64,000 nt of DNA, from NCBI GenBank assembly GCA_963839995.1, contig CAWIXH010000023.1, positions 1 through 64,000 on the forward strand, in the 5' to 3' direction. The stretch comes from CAWIUB01 sp963839995 (GTDB lineage Bacteria; Actinomycetota; Actinomycetes; Mycobacteriales; Jatrophihabitantaceae). This document shows positions 24,629-32,662 of the stretch, piece after piece (positions within the stretch are counted from its first letter, which is position 1; each line of letters starts with the position of its first letter). The notes beneath the pieces were generated by a model. That model saw nothing but the letters and a program-made list of their open reading frames with translations. It was not told the DNA's origin and made no database searches. Made by a program: the position numbers and the translations under genes.

Positions 24629-25382
24629 CGAACTGGTCCACCTGCAGGTCGCGGACGCGGTCGCCACGGTCACGCTGGACTCGCCGGCCAATCGCAACGC
24701 GCTGTCCGCCGCCCTGGTCGACCAGCTACGCACACAGCTGCGCGCCGTCGGCGAGGACGACACGGTCCGGGCAGTCGTGCTGACCCACACCGGGTCGACG
24801 TTCTGCGCCGGGGCGGACCTGGCCGAGATGACCAGTGGCGCCGCGACCCAGGACGGCACCGCCCGGATGCTGGCGCTGCTGAACGCGATCGTAGAGCTGC
24901 CCAAGCCGGTCATCGCCCGGCTGACCGGGCACGCCCGGGCCGGCGGGGTCGGCGTCGTCGGCGCCTGTGACATCGCGCTCGCCGACATGAGCGCCACATT
25001 CGCCTTCTCCGAGGCGAGGCTAGGCCTCGCGCCGGCGGTCATCTCGCTCACCACGCTCACCCGGATGGCCGAACGGCCGGCCGCCCGGTACTACCTGACC
25101 GGGGACGTCTTCGACGCGACCGAAGCCGCCCGGATCGGGCTGCTCAGCCAGGCCGCCGACGACGTAGACACCGCCCTGACGGGCCTGCTCGACTCGGTTC
25201 GCGGCTGCTCGCCGCAAGGCCTCGCCGAGACCAAGGCGCTACTCACCGCCCCGCTGCGGGCGGGCATCGCCGAACGCGGCGGCGAGCTGGCGCACTTGTC
25301 GGGACGGCTGTTCGCGTCTGCGGAGGCCGCCGAGGGGATGACGGCCTTCCTGCAGCGGCGTCCCCCGCGGTGGGCAACTTAA
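24621..25382 (+). CDS. enoyl-CoA hydratase/isomerase family protein (AtuE-like position)
   Basis: A 253-residue crotonase-fold protein: THTGSTFCAGADLAEM forms the first oxyanion strand and HARAGGVGVVGACDIALAD the second, with FSEARLGLAPAVIS after it. It would hydrate the 3-methylglutaconyl-type product of the carboxylase. Start is GTG 24621, 8 bp inside the preceding gene, with GGGGGGAG ahead of it. In Pseudomonas atuE encodes isohexenylglutaconyl-CoA hydratase; equivalence here is by operon order. Confidence 0.85.
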   Translation: MPDELVHLQVADAVATVTLDSPANRNALSAALVDQLRTQLRAVGEDDTVRAVVLTHTGSTFCAGADLAEMTSGAATQDGTARMLALLNAIVELPKPVIARLTGHARAGGVGVVGACDIALADMSATFAFSEARLGLAPAVISLTTLTRMAERPAARYYLTGDVFDATEAARIGLLSQAADDVDTALTGLLDSVRGCSPQGLAETKALLTAPLRAGIAERGGELAHLSGRLFASAEAAEGMTAFLQRRPPRWAT

Positions 25383-25426
25383 GACTGGCCGTAACCTGCC
25401 GGGCTGGAACTCCCGGCGCGTTCCTC

Positions 25427-25455
25427 TTGGCACGGCGCCACGGCAGTCCTAGGTT
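25427..25455 (+). promoter_or_regulatory. putative promoter of the sedolisin gene
   Basis: TTGGCA (25427-25432) and TAGGTT (25450-25455) separated by 17 bp, about 70 bp ahead of the sedolisin ATG, which has its own GGGAG ribosome binding site. Confidence 0.55.
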
Positions 25456-25525
25456 GATCACTGCGTGGGGCCGAGACCGACGGCGCACGTGCGGACTCCA
25501 TCCATCACGAGTGGGAGTACAACGC

Positions 25526-27442
25526 ATGCACAGACGAGCAATGAGCCGCGGCGTCATCGTGGTCGCCGTCGCATCCGCGTTGGTGGCGGGCGTTCTCGCC
25601 GCGGCGCCGGGCGCATCAGCCCAGCAGTCCCGCAAGGTCCTCCCGAACAGCGCACCGAAGTGGCTCGGCCACGCCGCCTACCACGGCAAGACGAGCGACA
25701 AGGCCGGGGTGAACTTGCGGGTGTACCTCGCCCCGCAGGGCGGTATCGACGCGCTCAAAGCCGCGGCCACCGCGGTCTCGACGCCGGGGTCCGCGACCTA
25801 CCGGCAGTTCATCACCCCGGCCCAGTACGTCGCCCGGTACGCGGCGACGAACGCGACGGTCCGCAACGTCGAGTCCTGGCTGCGATCCGACGGCCTGCGG
25901 GTGACCGGCGTCGAGGCGAGCAAGCGGTACATCAGCGCCACCGGGACCGTCGCCGCCGCGCAGGCCGCGTTCGGGGTGTCGATCCACAACTACAGCCACG
26001 ACGGGCAGAGCGTCCAGGCTCCGTCCGGCGCGGCGAGCGTTCCCGACTCGATCGCCGGGTCCGTGCTGGCCGTCGGTGGACTGGACACCACGCGGACCCA
26101 CGCCTCGGTCAACGCAATTCCGCCGCCGGCGGCCTTCGCGAACGCCCGGCCGTGCTCGATCTACTACGGGCAGATCGCGGCCAAGTACCAGGCCGACTAC
26201 CACACCCCGCTGCCGAAGTTCAACGGGAAGACGCTGCCCTACTCACCGTGCGGCTACACCGGCCCGCAGTACCGGGCGGCCTATGAAGGCAACTCGGCGT
26301 TGGACGGCTCGGGTGTCAACATCGCCAGCCTGCTCTGGTACAACTCGAGCACGATCCGCAAGGACATCAACACCTACGCGGTGAACCACGGCGACGGCTC
26401 GTATGCGCCGGGCCAGTTCACCATCTCCAACACCAAGTACAAGCTCGTTCCCGAGTGCGATCCGTCTGGTGTCCTCACCGAGCAGGCGTTGGACATCGAG
26501 GCGATGCACGCCATGGCGCCGGCTGCGAACATCCGCTTCTACGGCGCGCGCAGTTGCTACGACGACGACCTGGTCGCCGCACTGGCCCGGGTCGACGACG
26601 AGAACCGGGTCTCGATCGTGTCCAACTCGTGGGGCGAGCCCGAGGAATTCGCGAGCGCCGATCTGATCGCCGCGTACGAGCAGGTGTTCCTGCAGGGTGC
26701 GTTGCAGGGCATCAGCTTCCTGTTCTCCTCCGGCGACAGCGGCGACGAGGTGACCAACACCGGGCTGAAGCAGGCCGACTGGCCGACCAGCGACCCGTAC
26801 GTCACCTCGGTCGGCGGCACCTCGGACGCCATCGACGCCAGCGGCAACCTGGCCTTCCAGACCGGTTGGGGCACCGAGAAGTACAGCCTGTCGGCCAATG
26901 GCCGGTCGTGGACTCTGCTCGGTTTCCTGTACGGCTCGGGCGGCGGTTTCTCGTCGCTGTACAACCGGCCGACCTACCAGGAGGGTGTCGTGCCGTCGAG
27001 TGCCCCGCCGGGCCGCGCGGTACCGGACGTGGGGCTGGACGGCGATCCGACCACCGGCATGCTCATCGGGCTAACCGAGACCTACCCGGATGGGACAGTG
27101 AGGTACGGCGAGTACCGCATCGGCGGCACCAGCCTGTCGTCGCCGCTGTTCGCCGGGATGACGGCCCTCACCTTGCAGCACGCGGGCAGTGGACTCGGGC
27201 TGCTCAACCCGACGATCTACGCCCAGGCGACGTCCGGCAACTTCACCGATATCAAGGGCAAGCCGAAGGATGCCGGTAACGTGCGTGCCGACTACGCGAA
27301 CGGTGTCGACGCTACGGGTGGCATCGTGTACTCGGTCCGCACGTTCAACCAGGATTCCAGCCTGGCGATCGGCAAGGGCTGGGACGACGTCACCGGCATC
27401 GGCTCGCCCAACCCGGGCTGGCTGACCAGCGTTTCGCCGTAG
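25526..27442 (+). CDS. secreted sedolisin (S53) serine-carboxyl peptidase
   Basis: A 638-residue secreted peptidase acting best at acidic pH in known relatives. ATG 25526 follows GGGAGTACAACGC. The signal peptide (about 1-32) is RRAMSRG followed by a hydrophobic Ala/Val run ending APGASA. A Pro-kumamolisin propeptide follows (about 40-190, YRQFITPAQYVARY), then the catalytic domain. The catalytic Glu319 and Asp323 (TEQALDIEAMHAMAP), oxyanion Asp in SSGDSGD and nucleophile Ser536 in GGTSLSSPLFAG are all present, and the C-terminal GWDDVTGIGSPN belongs to the calcium site. Its own promoter separates it from the atu-like operon. Confidence 0.92.
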   Translation: MHRRAMSRGVIVVAVASALVAGVLAAAPGASAQQSRKVLPNSAPKWLGHAAYHGKTSDKAGVNLRVYLAPQGGIDALKAAATAVSTPGSATYRQFITPAQYVARYAATNATVRNVESWLRSDGLRVTGVEASKRYISATGTVAAAQAAFGVSIHNYSHDGQSVQAPSGAASVPDSIAGSVLAVGGLDTTRTHASVNAIPPPAAFANARPCSIYYGQIAAKYQADYHTPLPKFNGKTLPYSPCGYTGPQYRAAYEGNSALDGSGVNIASLLWYNSSTIRKDINTYAVNHGDGSYAPGQFTISNTKYKLVPECDPSGVLTEQALDIEAMHAMAPAANIRFYGARSCYDDDLVAALARVDDENRVSIVSNSWGEPEEFASADLIAAYEQVFLQGALQGISFLFSSGDSGDEVTNTGLKQADWPTSDPYVTSVGGTSDAIDASGNLAFQTGWGTEKYSLSANGRSWTLLGFLYGSGGGFSSLYNRPTYQEGVVPSSAPPGRAVPDVGLDGDPTTGMLIGLTETYPDGTVRYGEYRIGGTSLSSPLFAGMTALTLQHAGSGLGLLNPTIYAQATSGNFTDIKGKPKDAGNVRADYANGVDATGGIVYSVRTFNQDSSLAIGKGWDDVTGIGSPNPGWLTSVSP

Positions 27443-27453
27443 CAGATCCCAGC

Positions 27454-27489
27454 AAGGGGGGCGTACCGGCAGTGCCGGTACGCCCCCTT
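27454..27489 (+). terminator. strong hairpin after the sedolisin gene
   Basis: A stem of about 15 bp (GGGGGCGTACCGGC pairing with GCCGGTACGCCCCC) with a 3-nt loop AGT, starting 12 bp after the stop codon. It ends in TT only, so it is either a high-GC intrinsic terminator without a U-tract or an mRNA-stabilising hairpin. Confidence 0.75.
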
Positions 27490-27541
27490 CGCGTCTCTCG
27501 GTCATGACGAAGCGGTCGCCGCAGGTAGCCTGGCCCCGGTC

Positions 27542-28165
27542 ATGAAAGGTCTCGTCGCCTGCGCGGTCGCCGCGCTGCCACTTCTCGTCGGCTGCTCGCG
27601 CAGCACCCCGCCGCCAGTCGTGACCACAACAGTGGTCACCACCACGGTGATCCCAGCCTCGCCGAAGCCGACGCCCACCCCGACGTTTCGCCCGGCCCCG
27701 GCCAGCTACCTGCCGGTGCTGCCCGGCGACGGATCGCTGCCCGCCGCGCAGGTTGCCGGCACCTGCCCGTACGTCGACACGCAGACCGCCATGGACATCG
27801 AGGGCAACCGCATCGGCCAGACCGCTGTCAGCGCGGTGAAGCCAATCGTGTGCACCTTTTACTACGCGTACGCGCCGGTGCGGGCCACCTTGCAGATCGC
27901 CCCGCTGAGGTTCGCCACCGCCACCGATGCATACAACGCAATGGTGCTGACGGGCGAAGCCGGCAGCGAGGTCGACAGCCGTCGCAGCATCGTCCCCGGC
28001 GTCGACGCCGTGCTGTACCGGACCAAGTTCTACCAGCCCGACGACGGCCGCAACTGGGCCTGCTCCTTCGCCAAGGGCACGACCATGGTCACCGTGCGGA
28101 CCGATCGCACCGACACGTCCTACAACGCGCTGCAGATCGCCAAAGCAATCGCGGGAAAGTTCTGA
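27542..28165 (+). CDS. lipoprotein, DUF2020-like
   Basis: A 207-residue lipoprotein: signal MKGLVACAVAALPLLVGC with lipobox LVGC (Cys18), then a T/V/P-rich low-complexity spacer (about 20-55) that would lift the domain off the membrane, then a compact domain with three cysteines (GTCPY, IVCTFYY, NWACSF). Length and pattern recall the DUF2020 domain of actinobacterial lipoproteins, but this is from memory of the pattern only. A TAGCCT hexamer ends 10 nt before the ATG and there is no Shine-Dalgarno sequence, suggesting a leaderless mRNA. Confidence 0.75.
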   Translation: MKGLVACAVAALPLLVGCSRSTPPPVVTTTVVTTTVIPASPKPTPTPTFRPAPASYLPVLPGDGSLPAAQVAGTCPYVDTQTAMDIEGNRIGQTAVSAVKPIVCTFYYAYAPVRATLQIAPLRFATATDAYNAMVLTGEAGSEVDSRRSIVPGVDAVLYRTKFYQPDDGRNWACSFAKGTTMVTVRTDRTDTSYNALQIAKAIAGKF

Positions 28166-28172
28166 CCGACCG

Positions 28173-28733
28173 TCATCCGTCGGCAGTCGGCTGGCTGCCT
28201 TCGGACTGAGGGCTCGCTGCCCGCTTCGTCGCCTTGGTGGCGCGAGTCGCCTTCGTCGGCTGCGGGCTCGTGGCCTTGCTGATCGCTTTGGTCGGCGTGC
28301 GCGGGCTCGTGGTCTTGCTGACCGCCTTGGGCGGCGCGGCGGCGGGACGGTGGTTGCCCCGGGGCGTTTCCGATGGGGCGTCCGGCTCGTCTCTGACCGG
28401 TTCGGACGAGGCCGGTGACTGTGGCGGCTCGGCCACGGCCGAGGGGTGGGTCTCCAGCGGCTGCTTCCACCGTGATCGGACCACGACGACGGCAGCGCCT
28501 GCCGCCCCGGCGACCCCGATGAGCCCGAACACGCGGCGTCGGCGGCGGTTCGTCTTCGCGGCGCGGGCCGCCTGCTTCTGCGCTCGCTGCTCGTGCTTGG
28601 TGACCGAGCCGATCACGGACGACACGGTACCGCCGATCGACTCGCCGATCACGCCCGCCGTCTCTGCCACGGCGCTGCCCGCGGAGTGCAGCGCGTCGAC
28701 GACTTCGGCGCGGTCTACCTTGGAACTGGCCAC
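28173..28733 (-). CDS. single-pass membrane protein in the cwsA position
   Basis: A 186-residue protein: N-terminal amphipathic region (about 1-50), basic Ala-rich helix (EQRAQKQAARAAKTNRRRRR), one membrane segment (VFGLIGVAGAAGAAVVVV, about 69-86), then a long P/S/T/A tail with repeated KAT/TKAT units. Mycobacterial CwsA has the same layout (helical part, membrane segment, proline-rich tail) and the same place between the tRNA block and ppiA. I see no clear sequence match, so the equivalence is positional. Convergent with the lipoprotein gene and divergent from ppiA. Confidence 0.65.
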   Translation of the reverse strand: MASSKVDRAEVVDALHSAGSAVAETAGVIGESIGGTVSSVIGSVTKHEQRAQKQAARAAKTNRRRRRVFGLIGVAGAAGAAVVVVRSRWKQPLETHPSAVAEPPQSPASSEPVRDEPDAPSETPRGNHRPAAAPPKAVSKTTSPRTPTKAISKATSPQPTKATRATKATKRAASPQSEGSQPTADG

Positions 28734-28889
28734 GACTCACCCCTCTGGGTTGGGTGTGCATCAGAGGGCCACGATAGTGTCTCGAGCCTCCTGTGCAGTC
28801 TGCGACCGGTTTGCTGGCGACGTAACCCTTCATCGCACCGCGTGGCAGGATCGAAGGCTCGCTGTAGCCCGTCCACGAGGAGATGTTCA

Positions 28890-29420
28890 GTGTCCACCAC
28901 CACTCAGGTCGCGGTCCTGCGCACCTCGGCCGGCGACATCCGGGTCAACCTGTTCGGCGATCAGGCGCCCAAGACCGTGCGAAATTTCGTCGAGCTCGCG
29001 ACAGGTGCGCGCGAGTGGACGCATCCCAGCACAAAGGCCAAGACGACGGCCCCGCTCTACGACGGGACGATCTTCCACCGGGTCATCGGCGGGTTCATGA
29101 TCCAGGGCGGCGACCCGCTCGGGCAGGGCTTCGGCGGCCCGGGTTACCAGTTCGCCGACGAGTTCCATCCCGAGCTGGCCTTCGACCGTCCCTACCTGCT
29201 GGCGATGGCCAACGCGGGTCCGAACACCAACGGCTCGCAGTTCTTCATCACCGTTGGCCGCACGCCGCATCTCAACCGCAAGCACACGATCTTCGGCGAG
29301 GTCGCCGACGCCGACAGCCGCGCCGTGGTCGACGCCATCGCCACCACCCGGACCGGCCACAACGACAAGCCGGTCGAGGACGTCACGATCAACTCGGTCA
29401 CCGTCGAGCCGGCCACCTGA
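28890..29420 (+). CDS. ppiA: peptidyl-prolyl cis-trans isomerase, cyclophilin type
   Basis: A 176-residue cytosolic cyclophilin. Start GTG 28890 (MSTTTQVAVLRTSAGDIRVN) follows GAGGAGA. Cyclophilin core motifs are IFHRVIGGFMIQGGDPLGQG, the GSQFFITVGRTPHLNRKHTIFG strand with the active-site residues, and MANAGPNTNGSQ. It precedes the rhomboid gene, the conserved ppiA-rhomboid pair of actinobacteria. Confidence 0.93.
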   Translation: MSTTTQVAVLRTSAGDIRVNLFGDQAPKTVRNFVELATGAREWTHPSTKAKTTAPLYDGTIFHRVIGGFMIQGGDPLGQGFGGPGYQFADEFHPELAFDRPYLLAMANAGPNTNGSQFFITVGRTPHLNRKHTIFGEVADADSRAVVDAIATTRTGHNDKPVEDVTINSVTVEPAT

Positions 29421-29431
29421 CCCGAGTCCCG

Positions 29432-30322
29432 GTGTCCGAGCCGTCCAGCACCGCGCCGCCGACCGGAGGCAGCCCGGTCACAACCTGTTACCGCCATCCG
29501 ATGCGCGAGACGGCGGTGCGCTGCGTGCGCTGCAATCGGCCGATCTGCCCGGAGTGCATGCGGCCAGCGTCAGTCGGATTCCAGTGCCCGGACGACGTCC
29601 GGATGGGCCGGCGCACGCAGCGGGCGCCGCGCACGCTCGTTGGCGCACGGCTGCCGACGTCGGAGCGGCCGCTGCTGACGTGGTCGATCATCGCCTTGAA
29701 CGTCGCGGCATACGTCGCGACTGCGATCGGTTCGGTGCGCGGGGTGAACGAGAACCACACCACGCGTTTGTTCACAGACCTGTTGTTGCAGCCGATCGCC
29801 GTCGCCCAGCAGAGCGAGTTCTACCGGCTGCTGACCTCCGCGTTTCTGCACTATGGGCTGCTACACATCGTCCTCAACATGCTGGTGCTGGCGATGATCG
29901 GCCCGTACCTCGAGCGGCTGCTCGGCCGCTGGCGCTTCGCCGCTGTCTACCTGCTGGCCGCACTCGGCGGGTCCGTCGCGGTCTACGTGCTGGGTTCGAA
30001 GTACACCGCGGTGGTGGGAGCGTCCGGCGCAATCTTCGGCCTGTTCGCGGCGTGCCTGCTGCTCGTCCGCGAACTCGGCCTAGATCCGCGCACCTTGATC
30101 GCGACCATTGTGCTGAACTTCGTGCTGACGTTCAGCGTCCCGGACATCTCCAAGCTGGGCCACATCGGCGGATTCATCTTCGGCGCGCTCGCCACCGTGG
30201 CCATCGCAGGTCTCCCCCAGCGGCGCACGATGCTGCCGGTCCGGACGCAGCTACTTGGGCTAACCGGCCTCGTTATGGTGCTGGTGATCGCCGTTGTCTG
30301 GCGCACGGCGGCCTTGAGGTAG
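29432..30322 (+). CDS. rhomboid family intramembrane serine protease with N-terminal zinc-binding motif
   Basis: A 296-residue polytopic protease. GTG 29432 is 11 bp after ppiA. The N-terminus (about 17-52) holds CYRHPMRETAVRCVRCNRPI followed by CPECM and FQCPDD, a B-box-like Cys/His cluster. Then six or more membrane segments, with catalytic Ser198 in GASGAIFG and His244 in GHIGGFIFG, plus the HIVLNMLVL motif with the oxyanion region. The substrate is unknown. The last 63 bp overlap the convergent PH-domain gene. Confidence 0.92.
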   Translation: MSEPSSTAPPTGGSPVTTCYRHPMRETAVRCVRCNRPICPECMRPASVGFQCPDDVRMGRRTQRAPRTLVGARLPTSERPLLTWSIIALNVAAYVATAIGSVRGVNENHTTRLFTDLLLQPIAVAQQSEFYRLLTSAFLHYGLLHIVLNMLVLAMIGPYLERLLGRWRFAAVYLLAALGGSVAVYVLGSKYTAVVGASGAIFGLFAACLLLVRELGLDPRTLIATIVLNFVLTFSVPDISKLGHIGGFIFGALATVAIAGLPQRRTMLPVRTQLLGLTGLVMVLVIAVVWRTAALR

Positions 30323-30724
30323 CAACGCCTCGATCAATTCCACCGCCTCCCGCGGATCGACGCCCAGGGCGCGCCGGCTGAACACGACAAGGTGCGGTCC
30401 GGCGTCGATCTCGAGCATCCGGCTGCTGAGCCCGTGCCGGGAGCGCTCATCGACGCGGATAGCGTTGACCTGTGACCAATCGAGGTGGGCGCGCAGCGCG
30501 GGCGTGCGCACCTGCAGTCCGTGGGACGACACGGCTAGCCGCGGCCAGTAGAGCAAGTCGGTAACGGCATACCCGGCCACGATGAGTGCGCCGCCGACGA
30601 ACAGCAGCCGCCCCTCGGCATCGGCGGCCACTGCGGCGGCGCCCGCGATCACCGCAATGACGGCAAAGGCGGTGTCCAGACGGCGGTCGGGGCCGAATCG
30701 GTAGCTCACGGGGCGTTCGTCCAC
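30260..30724 (-). CDS. PH-domain membrane protein
   Basis: A 154-residue protein with two N-terminal membrane segments (FAVIAVIAGAAAVAA and LLFVGGALIVAGYAV) followed by a bacterial PH-like domain (YWPRLAVSSHGLQVRTPALR, WSQVNAIRVD). Such proteins are standard between the rhomboid gene and crgA in actinobacteria. Its last 21 codons lie antisense to the end of the rhomboid gene, so the tail RRAPDNGDHQHHNEAG is not conserved-looking. Function unknown. Confidence 0.8.
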   Translation of the reverse strand: MDERPVSYRFGPDRRLDTAFAVIAVIAGAAAVAADAEGRLLFVGGALIVAGYAVTDLLYWPRLAVSSHGLQVRTPALRAHLDWSQVNAIRVDERSRHGLSSRMLEIDAGPHLVVFSRRALGVDPREAVELIEALLPQGRRAPDNGDHQHHNEAG

Positions 30725-30729
30725 AGGGA

Positions 30730-30747
30730 TATCCCCAGCTGGGGATA
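30730..30747. promoter_or_regulatory. perfect 18-bp palindrome between crgA and the PH-domain gene
   Basis: TATCCCCAGCTGGGGATA is fully self-complementary and lies 6 bp upstream of the PH-domain start and 18 bp after the crgA stop. No T-run follows. It resembles two TTATCCCCA-like halves back to back, so it may be an operator or DnaA-related site. Confidence 0.6.
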
Positions 30748-30764
30748 GAACTACAGAGATGTAA

Positions 30765-31031
30765 TCAGCGCCAGCGCACGGCCATGATCAGGCCGACGAT
30801 GAGGACGCCGAATCCGACTGCGAAGTTCCAGGCCCCGAGGTCCTTCATGCCAGGGATCGTGTCGCCCGCGAGATAGTAGGCCACCAGATAGGCCAGGGCG
30901 AGGACGAACACGGCCGCCATGACGATCGGATACCACGTGGGGCTGGGCCGATGGGCGCGACTGCTGGTCGCAGTCGTCGTCGGGAGCCGGACCGGCGCGT
31001 CGCTCTTCTTGCGGACCTTGGACTTGGGCAC
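30765..31031 (-). CDS. crgA: cell division protein CrgA
   Basis: An 88-residue two-pass membrane protein that coordinates septation, interacting with FtsZ/FtsQ/FtsI in other actinobacteria. Start MPKSKVRKKSD, then a membrane segment (WYPIVMAAVFVLALAYLVAYYL), the extracellular loop GDTIPGMKDLGAWN and a second segment (FAVGFGVLIVGLIMAV) ending RWR, all matching the family. It lies next to the DUF881/sortase genes as expected. Confidence 0.93.
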   Translation of the reverse strand: MPKSKVRKKSDAPVRLPTTTATSSRAHRPSPTWYPIVMAAVFVLALAYLVAYYLAGDTIPGMKDLGAWNFAVGFGVLIVGLIMAVRWR

Positions 31032-31113
31032 GACGACTCCTGACTGGGTTCCTACGTGCGGCAGCTAGCGTAAACGCCTAACTCACCATGATGCACGACG
31101 GGAAGGCGGGCCG

Positions 31114-31869
31114 GTGCGGGTCACCCAGGCGCTGCGCGGTCTCGCCCGACCCGCCGGGCCGTCGCCGTGGCAATGGCTGGTGCCTGCGGTGTGCTTGATC
31201 GCCGGCCTGATGTTCGCCACGAGTCACACGGTGTCGGGCACGGACCAGCGCAGCGCCGAGGCCGTCAACCTGGCCGACCTGGTGCGCCACGCCGAGGCGC
31301 AGGTGAGCGCCGAAGAACTCCAGTTGCGCCGGCTGCAGGCCCAGGTCGACGCCGGGACGAACCAGGCCGCGGCCGGCAACTCAGCCGTCGCCGCGGCGCA
31401 GGCGGCTGGCAAGCCGCTGCTGCAGCCCGGCGGGCTCACCGCAGTGACCGGACCGGGCATCGCGGTCGTCCTGGACGATGCGCACTCGACGCCGGCGGAC
31501 ACCACCGTCGACCAGAACCAGCTCGTGGTGCACCAGTCCGACCTGCAGGCCGTCGTGAACGCCCTCTGGGCAGGTGGGGCCGAGGCGATGACGATCGCCG
31601 ATCAGCGGGTCATCGCCACGAGTGCGGTGCGCTGCGTCGGCAACACGCTGCTGCTCAACGGCCGGGTGTTCTCCCCGCCGTTCCGAGTTGTGGCCATCGG
31701 CCCGGCAGGCACAATGGCCAGTGCACTGGATCGATCGCCGGGAGTCGCGTTGTTCAAGCAGGCTGCAAGCTACTACGGCCTCGGCTACACGGTCTCCACG
31801 GAGGACTCGGTGGCCCTGCCTCGCTATGACGGCTCGGTCGCTCTCAGCAAAGCGGTGGCCGGCCGCTGA
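31114..31869 (+). CDS. DUF881 membrane-anchored protein
   Basis: A 251-residue protein: an N-terminal membrane anchor (WLVPAVCLIAGLMFATS), a coiled-coil-like stretch (about 50-95, LVRHAEAQVSAEELQLRRLQ), then the DUF881 domain with GPGIAVVLDDA, VDQNQLVVHQSDLQAVVNAL and GGAEAMTIADQRV. The domain is on the outer face of the membrane. The family is tied to division/envelope loci in Gram-positives; its biochemical role is unknown. Start GTG 31114; its stop overlaps the sortase start by 1 bp (TGATG). Confidence 0.88.
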   Translation: MRVTQALRGLARPAGPSPWQWLVPAVCLIAGLMFATSHTVSGTDQRSAEAVNLADLVRHAEAQVSAEELQLRRLQAQVDAGTNQAAAGNSAVAAAQAAGKPLLQPGGLTAVTGPGIAVVLDDAHSTPADTTVDQNQLVVHQSDLQAVVNALWAGGAEAMTIADQRVIATSAVRCVGNTLLLNGRVFSPPFRVVAIGPAGTMASALDRSPGVALFKQAASYYGLGYTVSTEDSVALPRYDGSVALSKAVAGR

Positions 31870-32660
31870 TGACCGTGCTGGCTACCCCTCCACGCCCTAG
31901 TTCGTCGACCGGTGACAAGGTGCGGTTCGTCCTGCGGGGCGTCGGCCAGACGCTGATCACGCTGGGCCTGATCGTGCTGCTGTTCGTGGTGTACGAGCTG
32001 TGGGTCACCAACATCTTCGCGGCGCGGGCCCAGCACCAAGTGCACACCGAGTTACAGAAGGTCTGGGCCAACGGAGACGATCCGCTGGTCGGCAAGTTGT
32101 CGCTGCCCGGCGGATCGCAGGCGACGATCCCGGTCGGCACCGGGCTTGCCAACCTCTACCTCCCGCGGCTCGGCAAGGACTACACGTTCACCATCGTCGA
32201 AGGTACGACCGACTCGGCCCTGGAGAAGGGCCCCGGCCATTACGTCGGCACCGCGCTGCCCGGCCAGATCGGCAACTTCTCGATGGCTGGGCACCGGGTG
32301 GGCAAGGGCGAGCCGTTCCTCAACCTCGACCAACTGGAGCCGGGCGACGCAGTCGTCGTCGAGACCAAGAGCAAGTGGTTCATCTACACGGTGCTCGGCG
32401 ACGTGGCCACGGGGAACCTGTCGGCTACCGGGCCGTACGGCGTGCCCGGCCGGCAGATCGTCGACCCCAGCGACGTCGGGGTGATCGCGCCGGTGCCCGA
32501 TCATCCCGGAGCCACCCCCACGGAGGCGCTGCTGACGATGACCACCTGCCATCCCAAGTTCGACGCCAGCCACCGGATGATCATCCATGCGAAGCTGGCG
32601 CGGACGGTTCCGCACGTCGGGACGGCGCTGCCCAAGGAATTGGCCGGAGGGACGGTCTAG
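31869..32660 (+). CDS. class E sortase
   Basis: A 263-residue transpeptidase that anchors proteins to the cell wall; class E enzymes in actinobacteria prefer LAXTG-type signals. There is one membrane segment (TLGLIVLLFVVYELWVTNIF, about 32-51). The catalytic triad is complete: His142 in SMAGHRVG, Cys227 in TMTTCHPKF and Arg236 in ASHRM. It lies in the crgA-DUF881-sortase-small protein-trpG order seen in other actinobacteria. No obvious sortase substrate is encoded nearby. Confidence 0.93.
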   Translation: MTVLATPPRPSSSTGDKVRFVLRGVGQTLITLGLIVLLFVVYELWVTNIFAARAQHQVHTELQKVWANGDDPLVGKLSLPGGSQATIPVGTGLANLYLPRLGKDYTFTIVEGTTDSALEKGPGHYVGTALPGQIGNFSMAGHRVGKGEPFLNLDQLEPGDAVVVETKSKWFIYTVLGDVATGNLSATGPYGVPGRQIVDPSDVGVIAPVPDHPGATPTEALLTMTTCHPKFDASHRMIIHAKLARTVPHVGTALPKELAGGTV

Positions 32661-32662
32661 CC

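Noticed and set aside
27454..27489. hairpin as a riboswitch or ncRNA
   Set aside because: A single long GC stem with a 3-nt loop right behind a stop codon is best read as a terminator or 3' stabiliser.
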